NCBI GenBank assembly: GCA_021323895.1
Contig: JAJPKD010000139.1
Span: 1 to 47,660 of the forward strand
Origin: Acidobacteriota bacterium
GTDB taxonomy: Bacteria; Acidobacteriota; Blastocatellia; Pyrinomonadales; Pyrinomonadaceae
Direction of reading: 5' to 3'
Length of the DNA stretch: 47,660 nt
Shown here: piece by piece, positions 23,902 through 34,393 of the stretch
Layout: each line of letters begins with the position of its first letter
Position numbering within the stretch: the stretch's first letter is position 1
The notes under the pieces: model-generated
Seen by the model: the letters and a program-made list of their open reading frames with translations, nothing else
Databases searched by the model: none
Told to the model about the DNA's origin: nothing
Program-made: the position numbers and the translations under genes

Positions 23902-25359
23902 ATGACAAACGATTGGGAAACCATCATCGGGCTGGAAGTTCACGCCCAACTCAGCACTGAATCGAAAATCTTCTGCGGGTGCTCGACGCGTTTCGGCGAC
24001 GAGCCGAACGCGAACACATGTCCCACCTGTCTCGGTTTGCCGGGCGCGCTGCCGGTGCTGAATTGGCGCGCGGTGGAATTGGGTGCGCGGGCGGCGCTGG
24101 CGTTGGGCCTGCACATAAACGAGCGATCCATCTTCGCGCGCAAGAATTATTTCTATCCTGATCTGCCAAAGGGTTATCAAATCTCGCAATACGATCAGCC
24201 GTTTTCAACCAACGGCACACTGGAAATCATGACCGCGGATCGCGATGAAGCCGGTCACGCGCACGAGTGGAAACCCATGACAATTCAGATCACTCGGCTG
24301 CACCTGGAGGAAGACGCCGGCAAGAATGTTCACGAAGGACTTCCCGATGTCGATCGCTTTTCGTACATCGATCTGAATCGCGCGGGCACGCCGCTGGCCG
24401 AGATTGTCACTGAGCCTGACTTTCGCTCATCGTGGCAGGCTTACGATTACGTCAATCACGTTCGTCGCGCATTGCAGTGGGTCGGCGCGTCCGACGCGGA
24501 CATGGAAAAGGGAAATCTGCGTTGCGAGGCAAACGTGTCGGTGCGGCGCAAAGGCGATACCAAGTTTGGCACGAAGGTCGAGCTGAAAAATTTGAACTCA
24601 GTTCGTTTCATGCAGAAGGCGATTGAGTTTGAGGTCGAGCGCCACATCAAAACGTTGGAATCGGGTGGCCAGTTGGTACAAGAGACGCTTTTGTGGGACG
24701 AGCGCCTGAATGAAACGCGGCCGATGCGTTCGAAAGAAGAGGCGCACGACTATCGATATTTTCCTGAGCCTGATTTGCCGCCGCTCATCGTCACCAATCA
24801 GTTCGTCGAAGAGGTGCGCGCGTCGCTACCCGAGTTGCCGGGGCCGCGCGCGAAGAGGTTCGCAGAGCAATATGGATTATCTTACGCCGACGCGTCGCAG
24901 TTGACCGGCGATCGCGCGTTGGCTGACTACTATGAATCAGCAGTTGAAGCGAGCGGTAGCAATGCGCGCGCGACGGCGAATTGGATTCGATCGGAATTGC
25001 TTCGCGAATTGGAAAATGCTGGGTTGTCGGCTGGTAAATCACCGATTCCCGCAATGAAGCTGGGCGCGCTGGTTCGCATGATCGACGATGGGAAAATCAG
25101 CGGCAAGCAAGGCAAAGACGTGCTCGTCGAGATGTTCGCGACGGGAAAATCCGCGGCCGTAATCGTAGAAGAGAAAGGCCTCATCCAAGTCAGCGACACC
25201 GGCGAAATCGATCGAGTGATCGATGAAGTGATCGCGGCAAACCCGAATCAACTTGAAGCATATCGCGGCGGCAAAGAAGCTCTGTTCGGTTTCTTTGTCG
25301 GTCAGGTGATGAAGGCTTCGAAAGGAAAAGCCAATCCGAAGGTTGTTATGAGCGCCTGA
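23902..25359 (+). CDS. gatB: Asp/Glu-tRNA amidotransferase subunit B
   Basis: 485 residues, full length. GatB signatures: 'TIIGLEVHAQLSTESKIFCGCSTRFGDEPNANTCPTCLGLPGALPVLN', 'KNYFYPDLPKGYQISQYDQP', 'HLEEDAGKN', 'IDLNRAGTPLAEIVTEPD', and 'LRCEANVSVR'. The C-terminal YqeY-like tail is present. With GatA and GatC it converts misacylated Glu-tRNA(Gln) or Asp-tRNA(Asn) to the correct amide form. gatA and gatC are not in the window, so the subunits are dispersed. A palindromic repeat sits just before the ATG. Confidence 0.97.
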   Translation: MTNDWETIIGLEVHAQLSTESKIFCGCSTRFGDEPNANTCPTCLGLPGALPVLNWRAVELGARAALALGLHINERSIFARKNYFYPDLPKGYQISQYDQPFSTNGTLEIMTADRDEAGHAHEWKPMTIQITRLHLEEDAGKNVHEGLPDVDRFSYIDLNRAGTPLAEIVTEPDFRSSWQAYDYVNHVRRALQWVGASDADMEKGNLRCEANVSVRRKGDTKFGTKVELKNLNSVRFMQKAIEFEVERHIKTLESGGQLVQETLLWDERLNETRPMRSKEEAHDYRYFPEPDLPPLIVTNQFVEEVRASLPELPGPRAKRFAEQYGLSYADASQLTGDRALADYYESAVEASGSNARATANWIRSELLRELENAGLSAGKSPIPAMKLGALVRMIDDGKISGKQGKDVLVEMFATGKSAAVIVEEKGLIQVSDTGEIDRVIDEVIAANPNQLEAYRGGKEALFGFFVGQVMKASKGKANPKVVMSA

Positions 25360-25390
25360 AAGAAAAGCTGAAGTCGTGAATCTCGCACTC

Positions 25391-25440
25391 GTTTAGACGG
25401 CGCACTTGTGCGCCGCGCCGAACAAGGCCGGCGTCTAAAC
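25391..25440. repeat. Intergenic palindromic repeat (GTTTAGACG type)
   Basis: GTTTAGACG (25391-25399) and CGTCTAAAC (25432-25440) are exact complements enclosing GGCGCA-cttg-TGCGCC and a GCGCCG/CGGCG-like segment. REP-like element between gatB and the SDR gene. Confidence 0.65.
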
Positions 25441-25459
25441 GAAATTTTGAGAGTTGCTA

Positions 25460-26178
<719 letters not shown>

Positions 26179-26179
<1 letters not shown>

Positions 26180-26628
26180 TGCGAGCCGTCGTTCAGCGCG
26201 TTACGCGCGCTTCAGTCAAAGTTGACGGGGAAATCATCGGCGAGATCGGGAGCGGTCTCGTCGTTCTTGTGGGTATCGCCCGTGACGACACGAAGGTTGA
26301 AGCGGCCTATCTTGTCGATAAGATCGCGAACCTGCGCATCTTCGATGATGACGATGGCAAGATGAATCGATCAATCAAAGATGTCGGAGGTGCGTTGCTA
26401 ATCGTTTCGCAATTCACTCTGTATGGAGACGTACGACGTGGGTTGCGGCCTTCATGGATTGAAGCAGCGCCGCCGGAAATCGCTGAGCCGCTTTACGATT
26501 TCTTTGTGCGCCAGGCGCAATCGACTGTCGCCGAAGTTGCGACCGGAAAATTTCAGGCTATGATGCAGGTCGAACTGGTCAACGATGGACCAGTGACGAT
26601 TTTGTTGGATAGTGGAAAGCTTTTTTAA
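26179..26628 (+). CDS. dtd: D-aminoacyl-tRNA deacylase
   Basis: 149 residues, full length for DTD. It hydrolyses D-aminoacyl-tRNA and mischarged glycyl-tRNA, protecting translation. Signatures '[33 protein letters not shown]', the catalytic 'SQFTLYGD' and the cross-subunit 'NDGPVT' are present. Coupled to the upstream SDR gene by a 1-base overlap. Its stop is followed immediately by a GGAGCGC-family repeat. Confidence 0.96.
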
Positions 26629-26629
26629 T

Positions 26630-26673
26630 GGAGCGCCCGCATCCTGCAGGCGGGTCGCGGGCATCTTGCCCGC
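26630..26673. repeat. REP-like double hairpin, GGAGCGC family copy 2
   Basis: GGAGCGCCCGCATCCTGCAGGCGGG followed by CGGGCATCTTGCCCG: hairpins CCCGC-atcctgca-GGCGGG and CGGGC-atctt-GCCCG. Same plan as 4556-4600 and the inverted 28427-28471. Fills the dtd-cyclophilin spacer, ending before the AGGAGG of the next gene. Confidence 0.72.
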
Positions 26674-26698
26674 ATTCGTACCTTAGGAGGAAGCCAAG

Positions 26699-27373
26699 TT
26701 GTTAAGAAGATTCCATTTCGCACTCTCAATCTCTGTCTTACTTATTCTCTCGTTCACCGCCTGCAATCAATCAAACTCAAACACAACGACAAGCAAAGAC
26801 TCCGATGCCAACGGGACTGCCGGCAACGTCAAGGCGGGCGTCAAGCCTCAACCTGATTCACAAGTCGCCGTGATCGAAACGGCTGATTACGGCCGCATCG
26901 TGATCGAGCTTTATCCGAACATCGCGCCGCAGCACGTTGAGCGATTCAAGAAACTCATTAACGAAAAGTTCTATGACGGCACGGCCATTCATCGGATTGA
27001 TGCAAGCCTCGGAATCATTCAAGGTGGCGATCCTTTGACCAAGGGAAGCGATCAAGGCGCGTGGGGCACCGGCAACTCGCCTTATCCGAATGTGCCGGCA
27101 GAGTTCAGCGACATTCCTTACGAGCGCGGCACGCTGGGCGCGGCGCGCACCAACGACATTAACGGCGCGAACTGTCAGTGGTTTATCACGCTGAAGAAAC
27201 AGCCGGCGTTTGACAAGAAGTACACCGTGTTCGGCAAGGTGATCGATGGGATCAAGAACGCCGAAGTCATCATGACCGCGCCAACGCAGCAGGGAAGCAC
27301 GAAGCCGGCAGACAAAGTTGTGATTAAGAGCGTGACGCTGCAGCCGCGATCGAGTTTTCCAGCCAGCAACTAA
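26699..27373 (+). CDS. Cyclophilin-type peptidyl-prolyl isomerase lipoprotein
   Basis: 224 residues starting at TTG 26699, with TAGGAGG 8 bases upstream, which fixes this start. A lipoprotein signal ends at 'ILSFTAC' and is followed by a Ser/Asn/Thr-rich linker. The cyclophilin domain (about 50-215) shows 'YGRIVIELYPNIAPQHVERFKKLI', 'FYDGTAIHRIDASLGIIQGGDP', 'ANCQWFITLKKQPAFDKKYTVFGKVIDG'. The usual catalytic 'FHR' is IHR here and the 'QFFI' motif is QWFI. Likely assists protein folding in the periplasm. Convergent with the hydrolase gene, their stops overlapping. Confidence 0.93.
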   Translation: MLRRFHFALSISVLLILSFTACNQSNSNTTTSKDSDANGTAGNVKAGVKPQPDSQVAVIETADYGRIVIELYPNIAPQHVERFKKLINEKFYDGTAIHRIDASLGIIQGGDPLTKGSDQGAWGTGNSPYPNVPAEFSDIPYERGTLGAARTNDINGANCQWFITLKKQPAFDKKYTVFGKVIDGIKNAEVIMTAPTQQGSTKPADKVVIKSVTLQPRSSFPASN

Positions 27374-28374
27374 GCCTTCGGAAACAAAATCGGCAACGCG
27401 ACTTCCGACGTGTACATGCACCGCGCGTTGTGACCACACAAGGGCACAACGACGACGTTGTGCTTCGCGTTGTACTTGGCGTTGACGTACGCGCCGAATG
27501 CTTGCCCGCGCGCGAGGCGCGTAGGTCCCTGGGCCATCGCTGGACACGACGAATCGAATCCTGCGAGCGGCAGGATGTCCAACTCACCAAGCAAATACGT
27601 GGTTGGTCGCGCCGCCAATTGCTTTTTCAATTGATCGTCGGGAATGTTAGCGGTGTAGCCGGTGCGATTCTTCAATCCATAAGGCCAGTTGTTGTAAGTC
27701 GTGCAATTGCGCGCGTCGCCAAAAGCGCGCAGTTCGTTGTTTGCTCCCGAGGGCCGTTCAGGATCGAGATACGAATAACTCGAAGGATTCGAAACGACGT
27801 AAGTGATCGGCACGAGGGTCGTTTCATGAATCTTGTTTCCCATCTCGTAACGCGTGACGAATTGGCCGCCGGCTGAGTGGCCGGTGATGACGATCGCTTT
27901 CAGATTGGGAAAATTATTCTTGTTGGCGAGTTCGCGCACGATCTCATCCATGAAGTCGTAGGAAGTGAGTTTCGCGTTGTTCGTCGCGGTTCCTCCTGAG
28001 CGCCAACTGTCTCCGGAGCACGGCCAGTTCACTTCATTCTCGGCGAGCACGTCACGACAGCCAGTGCCGTTGTTCGATGCGAACCTCGGCGAGATCACGA
28101 TTGCGTCATTGAATGCGCCGGCGAGAAACGTCGCGGCCAGACTGGTTCGAAAGTAATTGTCCGCATCGCGCCCCTGGCCATGCACCACGATGAGCGCGCG
28201 TACGATTTGCTCGTTCTTCTGGGCGAGGGGATACGTGCTGTAAATCAGCGCGCGTGAGCTGCCTTCGAGTCTTACCCAGCGGGTGCAATCAGCAGTTGCT
28301 TTGGTGCAAGGTTCGGCGGCATTCACCGCAGCAGACGCAAACAGAAGCGTTACGAGCAGGAAAAGTATTCGCAT
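27370..28374 (-). CDS. Secreted alpha/beta hydrolase
   Basis: 334 residues from the ATG at 28374; the upstream 14 track residues precede the signal peptide (MRILFLLVTLLFASAAVNA). The nucleophile elbow 'VITGHSAGGQFVTRYE' (GxSxG) and 'RALIVVHGQGRDADNYFR' (oxyanion HG) are clear, and a late 'VPLCGHNARCMY' supplies a plausible catalytic His. Several Cys suggest periplasmic disulfides. The overall plan is like secreted esterases of the PHB-depolymerase/feruloyl-esterase type. Substrate unknown. No convincing ribosome binding site seen. Confidence 0.85.
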   Translation of the reverse strand: MRILFLLVTLLFASAAVNAAEPCTKATADCTRWVRLEGSSRALIYSTYPLAQKNEQIVRALIVVHGQGRDADNYFRTSLAATFLAGAFNDAIVISPRFASNNGTGCRDVLAENEVNWPCSGDSWRSGGTATNNAKLTSYDFMDEIVRELANKNNFPNLKAIVITGHSAGGQFVTRYEMGNKIHETTLVPITYVVSNPSSYSYLDPERPSGANNELRAFGDARNCTTYNNWPYGLKNRTGYTANIPDDQLKKQLAARPTTYLLGELDILPLAGFDSSCPAMAQGPTRLARGQAFGAYVNAKYNAKHNVVVVPLCGHNARCMYTSEVALPILFPKA

Positions 28375-28426
28375 GGCGCGGGAGAATATAACTGCTTCGG
28401 TGCTGTGGCAAGACAAAGTCGAATGC

Positions 28427-28471
28427 GCAGGCAGGATGCCTGCGACCCGCCCGCAAGGATGCGGGCGCTCC
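28427..28471. repeat. REP-like double hairpin, GGAGCGC family copy 3 (inverted)
   Basis: Read on the minus strand it is GGAGCGCCCGCATCCTTGCGGGCGGGTCGCAGGCATCCTGCCTGC, matching copy 2 almost base for base. A truncated extra AGGGCGCTCC follows at 28472-28481. Lies between the hydrolase and DUF6335 genes. Confidence 0.75.
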
Positions 28472-28485
28472 AGGGCGCTCCAAGA

Positions 28486-28884
28486 TCAAATCGTATCGTC
28501 GCGCGTCTTCGATTGTTCTTCCAGTTCGTATCGATCGCGATCGCGCCGTTCCAGCTTGCCGAGAAAATCCAACTCCTCGTTGTCTTCCAAACTCACGCCC
28601 ATGGCTTTCGCGTTCTCTTCTACCATCGACTGATCGGGCGTCGGGTTGTCGCCGGCGAAGGTTTCAGAGCCGCTCTCGTTTACATCTTCCCAGGTTGCGT
28701 CCAGGTCGCCGCCCGCATCCGACGGCGACGCCGCGGTGTTGTTGTGCAACCGCTGGGCGAGTAGATCAGGATCTTTCGGCGCGTGCGAAATCTCTTCTTC
28801 CATGAACTCTTCGATTTCAGGATCGGGCACGTATTCGGGATCGTTGCTCAAGTAGTTGAATGATTCCGGCATCTTCTTTGGCAT
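28486..28884 (-). CDS. DUF6335-like protein
   Basis: 132 residues from the ATG at 28884 (GGAG 8 bases upstream). Very acidic. The pattern 'SDAGGDLDATWEDVNESGSETFAGDNPTPDQSMVEENAKAMGVSLEDNEELDFLGKLERRDRDRYEL' matches the DUF6335 family known from cyanobacteria and other phyla, including GGDxDAxWED and the TPDQ core. No signal or membrane segment, so cytoplasmic. Function unknown. Confidence 0.78.
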   Translation of the reverse strand: MPKKMPESFNYLSNDPEYVPDPEIEEFMEEEISHAPKDPDLLAQRLHNNTAASPSDAGGDLDATWEDVNESGSETFAGDNPTPDQSMVEENAKAMGVSLEDNEELDFLGKLERRDRDRYELEEQSKTRDDTI

Positions 28885-29042
28885 GATTCTCACTCCAAGT
28901 ATCTCCGCCGATGTCCCGCGCACATCATCAATCGCGAAGCTGAATTTTGATTGAACCGTTAACGCGACTATAGCAAATCAACTATCGGACGAACAACGCA
29001 GAGCGACTGTGACTGTAATCACAATTTGGTCACGACAGTGGC

Positions 29043-29071
29043 TTGACGATCCCGTGATGCAAACCTAAACT
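29043..29071 (+). promoter_or_regulatory. Candidate sigma-70-like promoter for acnA
   Basis: TTGACG, 17 bases, TAAACT, placed about 78 bases before the acnA ATG. The 265-base region from 28885 to 29149 holds no other feature that I can support. Confidence 0.4.
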
Positions 29072-29149
29072 TGAATTTGAAACTGACATCAAATCCTGCT
29101 CCGGTCGCGCCGTATTGTCAGATCGTTTCGCGCGATCCATCGAATAACC

Positions 29150-32050
29150 ATGCCACATAACTTATTCAATTCACTGCAAACATTTGAACCCAATTCAGGA
29201 AACACGAGCGAATTCTATTCCCTGCCGCAACTTGAGAAGGAAGGCATCGCCAAAGTTTCCAAGTTGCCGGTTAGCATTCGCATCGTCCTTGAATCCGTGC
29301 TGCGAAATTACGATGGCGAGAAGATTACGGAAGACGACGTGCGCAACATCGCGAGTTGGCAGCCGAACGCTGAGCGCACCGAAGAAGTGCCATTCACAGT
29401 CGCGCGCGTGCTGCTTCAGGACTTCACCGGCGTGCCTTTGCTGGTAGATCTCGCAGCGATGCGATCGGCCGTGGTGCGATTGAATAAGAACCCGGGCGTG
29501 ATTGAGCCGCTGGTGCCGGTCGATCTTGTAATCGATCACTCGGTGCAGGTTGATTTCTCCGCCACCAGCGACGCGTTTCGCAAGAACATGGAGATGGAGT
29601 TCAAGCGAAACAACTCTCGCTATCAGTTCTTGAAGTGGGGCATGCAGGCCTTCGATGGCTTTCGCGTGATTCCGCCGGGCATCGGCATCTGTCATCAGGT
29701 CAACCTCGAATATCTCGCGAAATGTGTTTGGGAGAAGAACGGCCTTTATTACCCTGACAGTTTGGTGGGCACTGATTCGCACACGACGATGGTCAACGGC
29801 TTGAGCGTCGTTGGCTGGGGTGTTGGCGGCATCGAAGCCGAAGCCGCAATGCTGGGGCAACCGGTTTACTTCCTGACGCCGGATGTTGTTGGAGTGCACA
29901 TGAAAGGCCAGCTTCGCGAAGGTGTGACGGCAACCGATCTCGTTTTGGCAGTCACCGAGCTGCTCCGCAAGACGAAAGTCGTCGGCAAGTTTGTCGAGTT
30001 TCACGGCGAAGGCGCGGCGTCGCTCTCAGTCGTCGATCGCGCGACCATCGCAAACATGTCGCCTGAGTATGGCGCGACAATGGGTTACTTCCCGCCCGAT
30101 GAAAAGACTTGTGAGTATCTGAAAGCTACCGGTCGCGAGGACGCGCACGTCGAAGCGGTCCGCAATTACTTCAAAGCCCAAGGCATGTTCGGTATGCCGC
30201 GGAAGGGCGAGATCGAATACAGCACTTTGGTCGAACTCGATCTCGACACGATCGTACCGGCCGTCGCTGGTCCCAAGCGCCCGCAGGATCGAATCGCGCT
30301 ACCGGCCTTGAAAGATGCGTTCATGAATCTCCTGCAGCAGGACGTGAAGAGCGGCGGCTACGGCAAGTCCAGCGAGGACATTCCTCTGCGTTATGCGGCC
30401 GACATTGGCGCGAGCGAACACGCGCTGGCGATGGTCGTCGGCGGCGGCGAGCAGCATCCGACGACTGCGCCGGTGTCGATTTTGGATGGGGCAAAGCAGA
30501 AAGACACGAGCGCCTGGACCGAAACGGAAATGATGAACAACCGTCCCACGCCGGATCGCGTCGTCGAAGTTTCAACTGAAGAATTTCCCAAGGCACACGT
30601 CGATCTGGGTCACGGCGATGTCTTGATCGCCGCAATCACCTCATGCACCAACACTTCGAATCCGAGCGTGATGCTGGCGGCAGGTCTGCTCGCGAAGAAA
30701 GCGGTTGAGCGCGGTTTGAAAGTGCGGCCTACGGTGAAGACTTCGCTGGCGCCCGGTTCGCGTGTGGTTACGGAGTATCTCGAGAAGACAGGATTGCAGC
30801 CTTATCTCAATCAGCTCGGCTTCAATCTTGTCGGTTATGGCTGCACGACGTGCATAGGAAACTCAGGCCCGCTCGATCCGACGATCGAAGACATTGTTAA
30901 CGATCACGATTTGATCGCAGCCAGCGTGCTTTCGGGCAATCGCAACTTTGAAGCGCGGGTCCACCAAAGCATCAAGGCGAACTTTTTGATGAGTCCGCCG
31001 CTGGTTGTCGCATTCGCGCTCGCCGGCACAGTCGAAAAAGATCTATCGAAGGAAGCTTTGGGGCAGGGAAGTAATGGCGAAGACGTCTACCTGCGCGACA
31101 TTTGGCCGACGATGGATGAGATTGGCGCGATGATGGGTGAGGCGCTCGATGCCGAGACGTTCCGTCGGCTGTACGGCAACTTCGCCGAACAGAATCCGAT
31201 GTGGAACTCGATTCCGACCACGGCAGGTCTGACTTACCAGTGGGATACGAACTCAACCTACATTCAGGAGCCGCCATTCTTCGAAGGCTTTGGCGCGGAA
31301 GTGGGCAAGATGCAGGATGTGAAAGCTGCGCGGCCGTTGGCAATCTTCGGCGATTCAGTTACCACCGATCACATCAGTCCCGCCGGCGCAATCAAAGCGA
31401 CTTCGCCCGCCGGAGTTTACTTGCAACAGAAGCGCGTCGACGTCGCGGACTTCAACAGCTATGGCTCGCGCCGCGGCAATCATGAAGTGATGATGCGCGG
31501 CACGTTTGCGAACGTGCGCATCAAGAATCTGATGGTGCCCGGCACGGAAGGCGGCGTCACTCTTCATCAGCCGGACGGCGAACGCATGAGCATTTATGAC
31601 GCGGCAATGAAATATGACGAAGAGAAGACACCTCTGGTCGTGATCGCCGGTCAGGAATACGGAACCGGATCGTCACGAGATTGGGCTGCAAAGGGGACTC
31701 GTCTGTTGGGCGTGAAAGCCGTCATCGCGCAGAGCTTCGAACGCATTCACCGCAGCAACCTCGTCGGGATGGGCGTCCTGCCATGCCAGTTCAAAGAAGG
31801 AACGAACGCCGCGTCGTTGAATCTGGATGGGACTGAGACATTCGACCTAACAGGATTGGAATCTTCGTCAAACGGCGGCGTACGTCCGCGCCAGGACGTC
31901 ACGTTAACGATTCATCGCACCGACGGCTCAACAGAGAAAGTGCCCGTCGTCCTGCGAATCGACACACCCATCGAGATCGATTACTACCTGCACGGCGGCA
32001 TTCTGCCTTACGTGCTGCGGCAGTTGTTAGCGGGGACGACGGGGTTTTGA
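29150..32050 (+). CDS. acnA: Aconitate hydratase A
   Basis: 966 residues. It interconverts citrate and isocitrate in the TCA cycle. [4Fe-4S] ligands appear as the Cys in '[19 protein letters not shown]' and the pair in '[12 protein letters not shown]'. Other signatures: '[32 protein letters not shown]', '[14 protein letters not shown]', '[17 protein letters not shown]'. It is longer than E. coli AcnA (891); the extra length seems to lie in the linker around residues 385-480 ('[24 protein letters not shown]'). AcnA/IRP1-type proteins can bind RNA when the cluster is lost, but nothing here shows that. Monocistronic. Confidence 0.97.
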   Translation: MPHNLFNSLQTFEPNSGNTSEFYSLPQLEKEGIAKVSKLPVSIRIVLESVLRNYDGEKITEDDVRNIASWQPNAERTEEVPFTVARVLLQDFTGVPLLVDLAAMRSAVVRLNKNPGVIEPLVPVDLVIDHSVQVDFSATSDAFRKNMEMEFKRNNSRYQFLKWGMQAFDGFRVIPPGIGICHQVNLEYLAKCVWEKNGLYYPDSLVGTDSHTTMVNGLSVVGWGVGGIEAEAAMLGQPVYFLTPDVVGVHMKGQLREGVTATDLVLAVTELLRKTKVVGKFVEFHGEGAASLSVVDRATIANMSPEYGATMGYFPPDEKTCEYLKATGREDAHVEAVRNYFKAQGMFGMPRKGEIEYSTLVELDLDTIVPAVAGPKRPQDRIALPALKDAFMNLLQQDVKSGGYGKSSEDIPLRYAADIGASEHALAMVVGGGEQHPTTAPVSILDGAKQKDTSAWTETEMMNNRPTPDRVVEVSTEEFPKAHVDLGHGDVLIAAITSCTNTSNPSVMLAAGLLAKKAVERGLKVRPTVKTSLAPGSRVVTEYLEKTGLQPYLNQLGFNLVGYGCTTCIGNSGPLDPTIEDIVNDHDLIAASVLSGNRNFEARVHQSIKANFLMSPPLVVAFALAGTVEKDLSKEALGQGSNGEDVYLRDIWPTMDEIGAMMGEALDAETFRRLYGNFAEQNPMWNSIPTTAGLTYQWDTNSTYIQEPPFFEGFGAEVGKMQDVKAARPLAIFGDSVTTDHISPAGAIKATSPAGVYLQQKRVDVADFNSYGSRRGNHEVMMRGTFANVRIKNLMVPGTEGGVTLHQPDGERMSIYDAAMKYDEEKTPLVVIAGQEYGTGSSRDWAAKGTRLLGVKAVIAQSFERIHRSNLVGMGVLPCQFKEGTNAASLNLDGTETFDLTGLESSSNGGVRPRQDVTLTIHRTDGSTEKVPVVLRIDTPIEIDYYLHGGILPYVLRQLLAGTTGF

Positions 32051-32152
32051 TTTCTATTGCGCAAGCCATCAGAGTTCAGTACAATTGGCTCAACTACTAA
32101 CCAAACCAAACTTAGCAACTAACCTTGCTGCAGCATTGGGAGTAATTGCGCC

Positions 32153-33343
32153 ATGAATGATTCTGCCCCTCCAACTACTAACGAAGAACCGAAAAAAGTT
32201 TCAAAGAAGCGCTCGAAAAAGAAGTCCGGAAAGAAGAGCAATTCAACGAAGAGACGACGCTCTGCATTTCCGGCAAGTTCCTTCGAGGAAGCTCTAACAA
32301 TTCCTGTCGCCATTCAAAAGTACGCGGCGGGCCAAAAGGTTCGGCGTCTTACTTTATTTGATCACTTGGGGAAGTCACCCGATAGCGGTCCAAGTCGTCA
32401 GCTAGTAACGAACGCCTCCAAGTACGGCCTTATCAAGGGCAGTTACAAATCAGAGCATTTGGAACTCACACCTGATGGAAATCTCGCGACTTCGACCGAA
32501 GCTGATTTGCGCCAGAAGAAGCGCGCGCAGTTTCGTTTGGCCATTGAGCAAATAAGCCCATTCAAATTTCTGTTTGACAGGCAGCGCGGAAACAGGCTAC
32601 CAGCAGTTTCTATTCTCGAAGACTGATTACGGGAAACCGATTTAAATGAAGATGAAATAAAGGAATGCGTCGAGAAGTTTATTGTAAACGCAAAGTTCGT
32701 AGGAGTGCTGCAGACTATTGCCGGAGCAGAACGGATACTTCCAATAGAGCAAATATTGGAAGAACTTCCTTCTGTGAAACGCGACTTGCCGGTTGGCATA
32801 TCGAAACCTGAAACGAACGGGGGCGCTGCGCCAGATGCTAACGCCGCCGACTGGGAGAAAATCTGCTTCTACATTTCGCCTATCGGCGATGAAGACTCCG
32901 AAGAGAGACAACATTCCGATTTGTTTCTTGGTTCTATAGTCGAGCCCGCGGTGGAAGAGTTTAATCTAACAGTCGTGCGCGCTGATCAGATTGGCAAGGC
33001 TGGAATGATAGGCCGACAGGTGATTGACTACATACTCAACTCTAAACTGGTAATTGTAGACCTGTCCTATCATAATCCGAACGTCTTTTATGAGTTGTGC
33101 CTTCGCCATGTGAGGCGATTACCTACGGTTCAGATAATCCGAAGACGCGACAAAATCCCGTTTGACCTCGATCAGTTCCGAACCATACAAATTGACACGA
33201 CCGATATTTTTTCGATGGTCCCGAACTTGCAGAGTTACAAGTCTGAGATTGCCACTCAAGTTCGTGCCGCGTTACAGGATCCAGATTCAGTCGATAACCC
33301 CATCAGCACCTATTATCCGAACCTTACAGTGTCGTTCGGTTAA
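32153..33343 (+). pseudogene. Winged-helix-like / nucleoside deoxyribosyltransferase-like protein, split by an in-frame TGA
   Basis: The ORF track shows two pieces (32153-32626 and 32705-33343), but they share one frame and only a TGA at 32624-32626 separates them; codons after it read 'LRETDLNEDEIKECVEKF' without further stops, giving 396 codons. Part 1: a Lys-rich tail, then 'RRLTLFDHLGKSPDSGPSRQLVTNASKYGLI', which looks like a winged-helix domain. Part 2: 'KICFYISPIGDEDSEERQHSD', 'VRADQIGKAGMIGRQVIDYILNSKLVIVDLSYHNPNVFYELCLRH', resembling the Rossmann-like nucleoside deoxyribosyltransferase/TIR-like group. Local GC is about 40-42% in two lines I counted, far below its neighbours, suggesting transfer. 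A GTG at 32705 might let part 2 be made alone. Confidence 0.7.
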
Positions 33344-33349
33344 TGCGGC

Positions 33350-34267
33350 TCATGGTCTTTCTAGAGAGCCACGATCCCACTTCGCCAAATCTGCTCCCGC
33401 TTCGTAGGTACTCTGACAAAAACCCATCAAAGCATCTTCCGGAGAAGGGGATTGGCGGACGGCGTCGTAAGGTAGGAAGAATTCGTGCATCTCTTTCGAA
33501 TAGAAAGCTGCGGCAGGCTTGACCTTTGAATCGCCGAGGCCGGCGGGTTCGGGCGCGGAGTAAGCGTAGAAAGCGGCTTGGGCGCCGTTGCCGCCAGGCC
33601 AGAAGCCGTGACTGATCACTTCGTGCGAATATGCTTCCTGTGTCCACGCGTCCGTGACTTCGCGGGGCGGCGCGGGCCGGCCTGAGAAACGCGTCACTGC
33701 GTGATCAAAGCTGCCCCACCAGAAATGCACGGGGCTGACCTTGCCGATGAAGCGTGCCCGAAACTGCTTGAACACTTCATCGATCGAAACCAGCGCGCGC
33801 CAGAATCGATTGACGTAATCGGCGTCGTAGGACTTGTGCACTTCGTCCTGTTCGAACCGGATTGCTTCGCGCACCGCTGAGGATGGTGAAGGAACTTCGA
33901 CTGGCATCGTCCAGATCTTCACATCGATCCCGAAGTGACGCAGCGTCCCCATCAGTTCGTTGTAAAAGTCAGCCACCGATCGCGGACGCAGCTTGAGGGC
34001 GGTACGAGCGCCGTCGCTACAATCAATCCGCAGCTTGTGATCGATGAAATCGAATTCGATTTCGAAGATGCGCTCGCCGTAAGGCATCGGTGATGTTGTC
34101 AGGCCGCGCGCGGAAACATACAGCGGCACGTTCCACCAGTGATTGACGAGCGGCGTCAGCTCCAGGCGAATCTTGCCGACAATCTGCGTCCACATTTGCA
34201 GCGTCGCGAGCGTGTCTTGCCATTCTTCGAGGATGAGTTCGGGCCAGTTTTCGCTTGTCATGACCAT
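33350..34267 (-). CDS. DUF5996 family protein
   Basis: 305 residues (ATG at 34267; 34261 also possible). Signatures match DUF5996: 'WPELILEEWQDTLATLQMWTQIVGKIRL', 'NHWWNVPLYVSARGLTTSPMPYG', 'EIEFDFIDHKL', 'KVSPVHFWWGSFDHAVTRFSGRPAPP', 'YSHEVISHGFWPGG'. It appears cytoplasmic and rich in Trp, His and aromatic residues. The family has no assigned reaction. Not obviously part of an operon; convergent with the split gene and divergent from the aldehyde dehydrogenase gene. Confidence 0.88.
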   Translation of the reverse strand: MVMTSENWPELILEEWQDTLATLQMWTQIVGKIRLELTPLVNHWWNVPLYVSARGLTTSPMPYGERIFEIEFDFIDHKLRIDCSDGARTALKLRPRSVADFYNELMGTLRHFGIDVKIWTMPVEVPSPSSAVREAIRFEQDEVHKSYDADYVNRFWRALVSIDEVFKQFRARFIGKVSPVHFWWGSFDHAVTRFSGRPAPPREVTDAWTQEAYSHEVISHGFWPGGNGAQAAFYAYSAPEPAGLGDSKVKPAAAFYSKEMHEFFLPYDAVRQSPSPEDALMGFCQSTYEAGADLAKWDRGSLERP

Positions 34268-34285
34268 ACGATACAGAAAAACCAG

Positions 34286-34353
34286 CCACAGATAAACGCG
34301 GATTTACGCAGACATGAAGAAAACTAGCTGTGGGAATCTGTGTTCATCTGTGG
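34286..34353. repeat. Inverted repeat of the CCACAGAT type
   Basis: CCACAGATAAACGCGGATTT (34286-34305) and GAATCTGTGTTCATCTGTGG (34334-34353) pair at 16 of 20 positions. It fills the gap between divergent DUF5996 and aldehyde dehydrogenase genes. Known generally as a sequence type recurring in soil-bacterial spacers. Confidence 0.6.
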
Positions 34354-34393
34354 TCGCTTGGGCTTGGCGTTTGCGGAGTGCTAGATTGTTCTC

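Noticed and set aside
32624-32626. TGA as selenocysteine codon
   Set aside because: No stem-loop of SECIS type is evident just downstream and neither protein half belongs to a known selenoprotein family.
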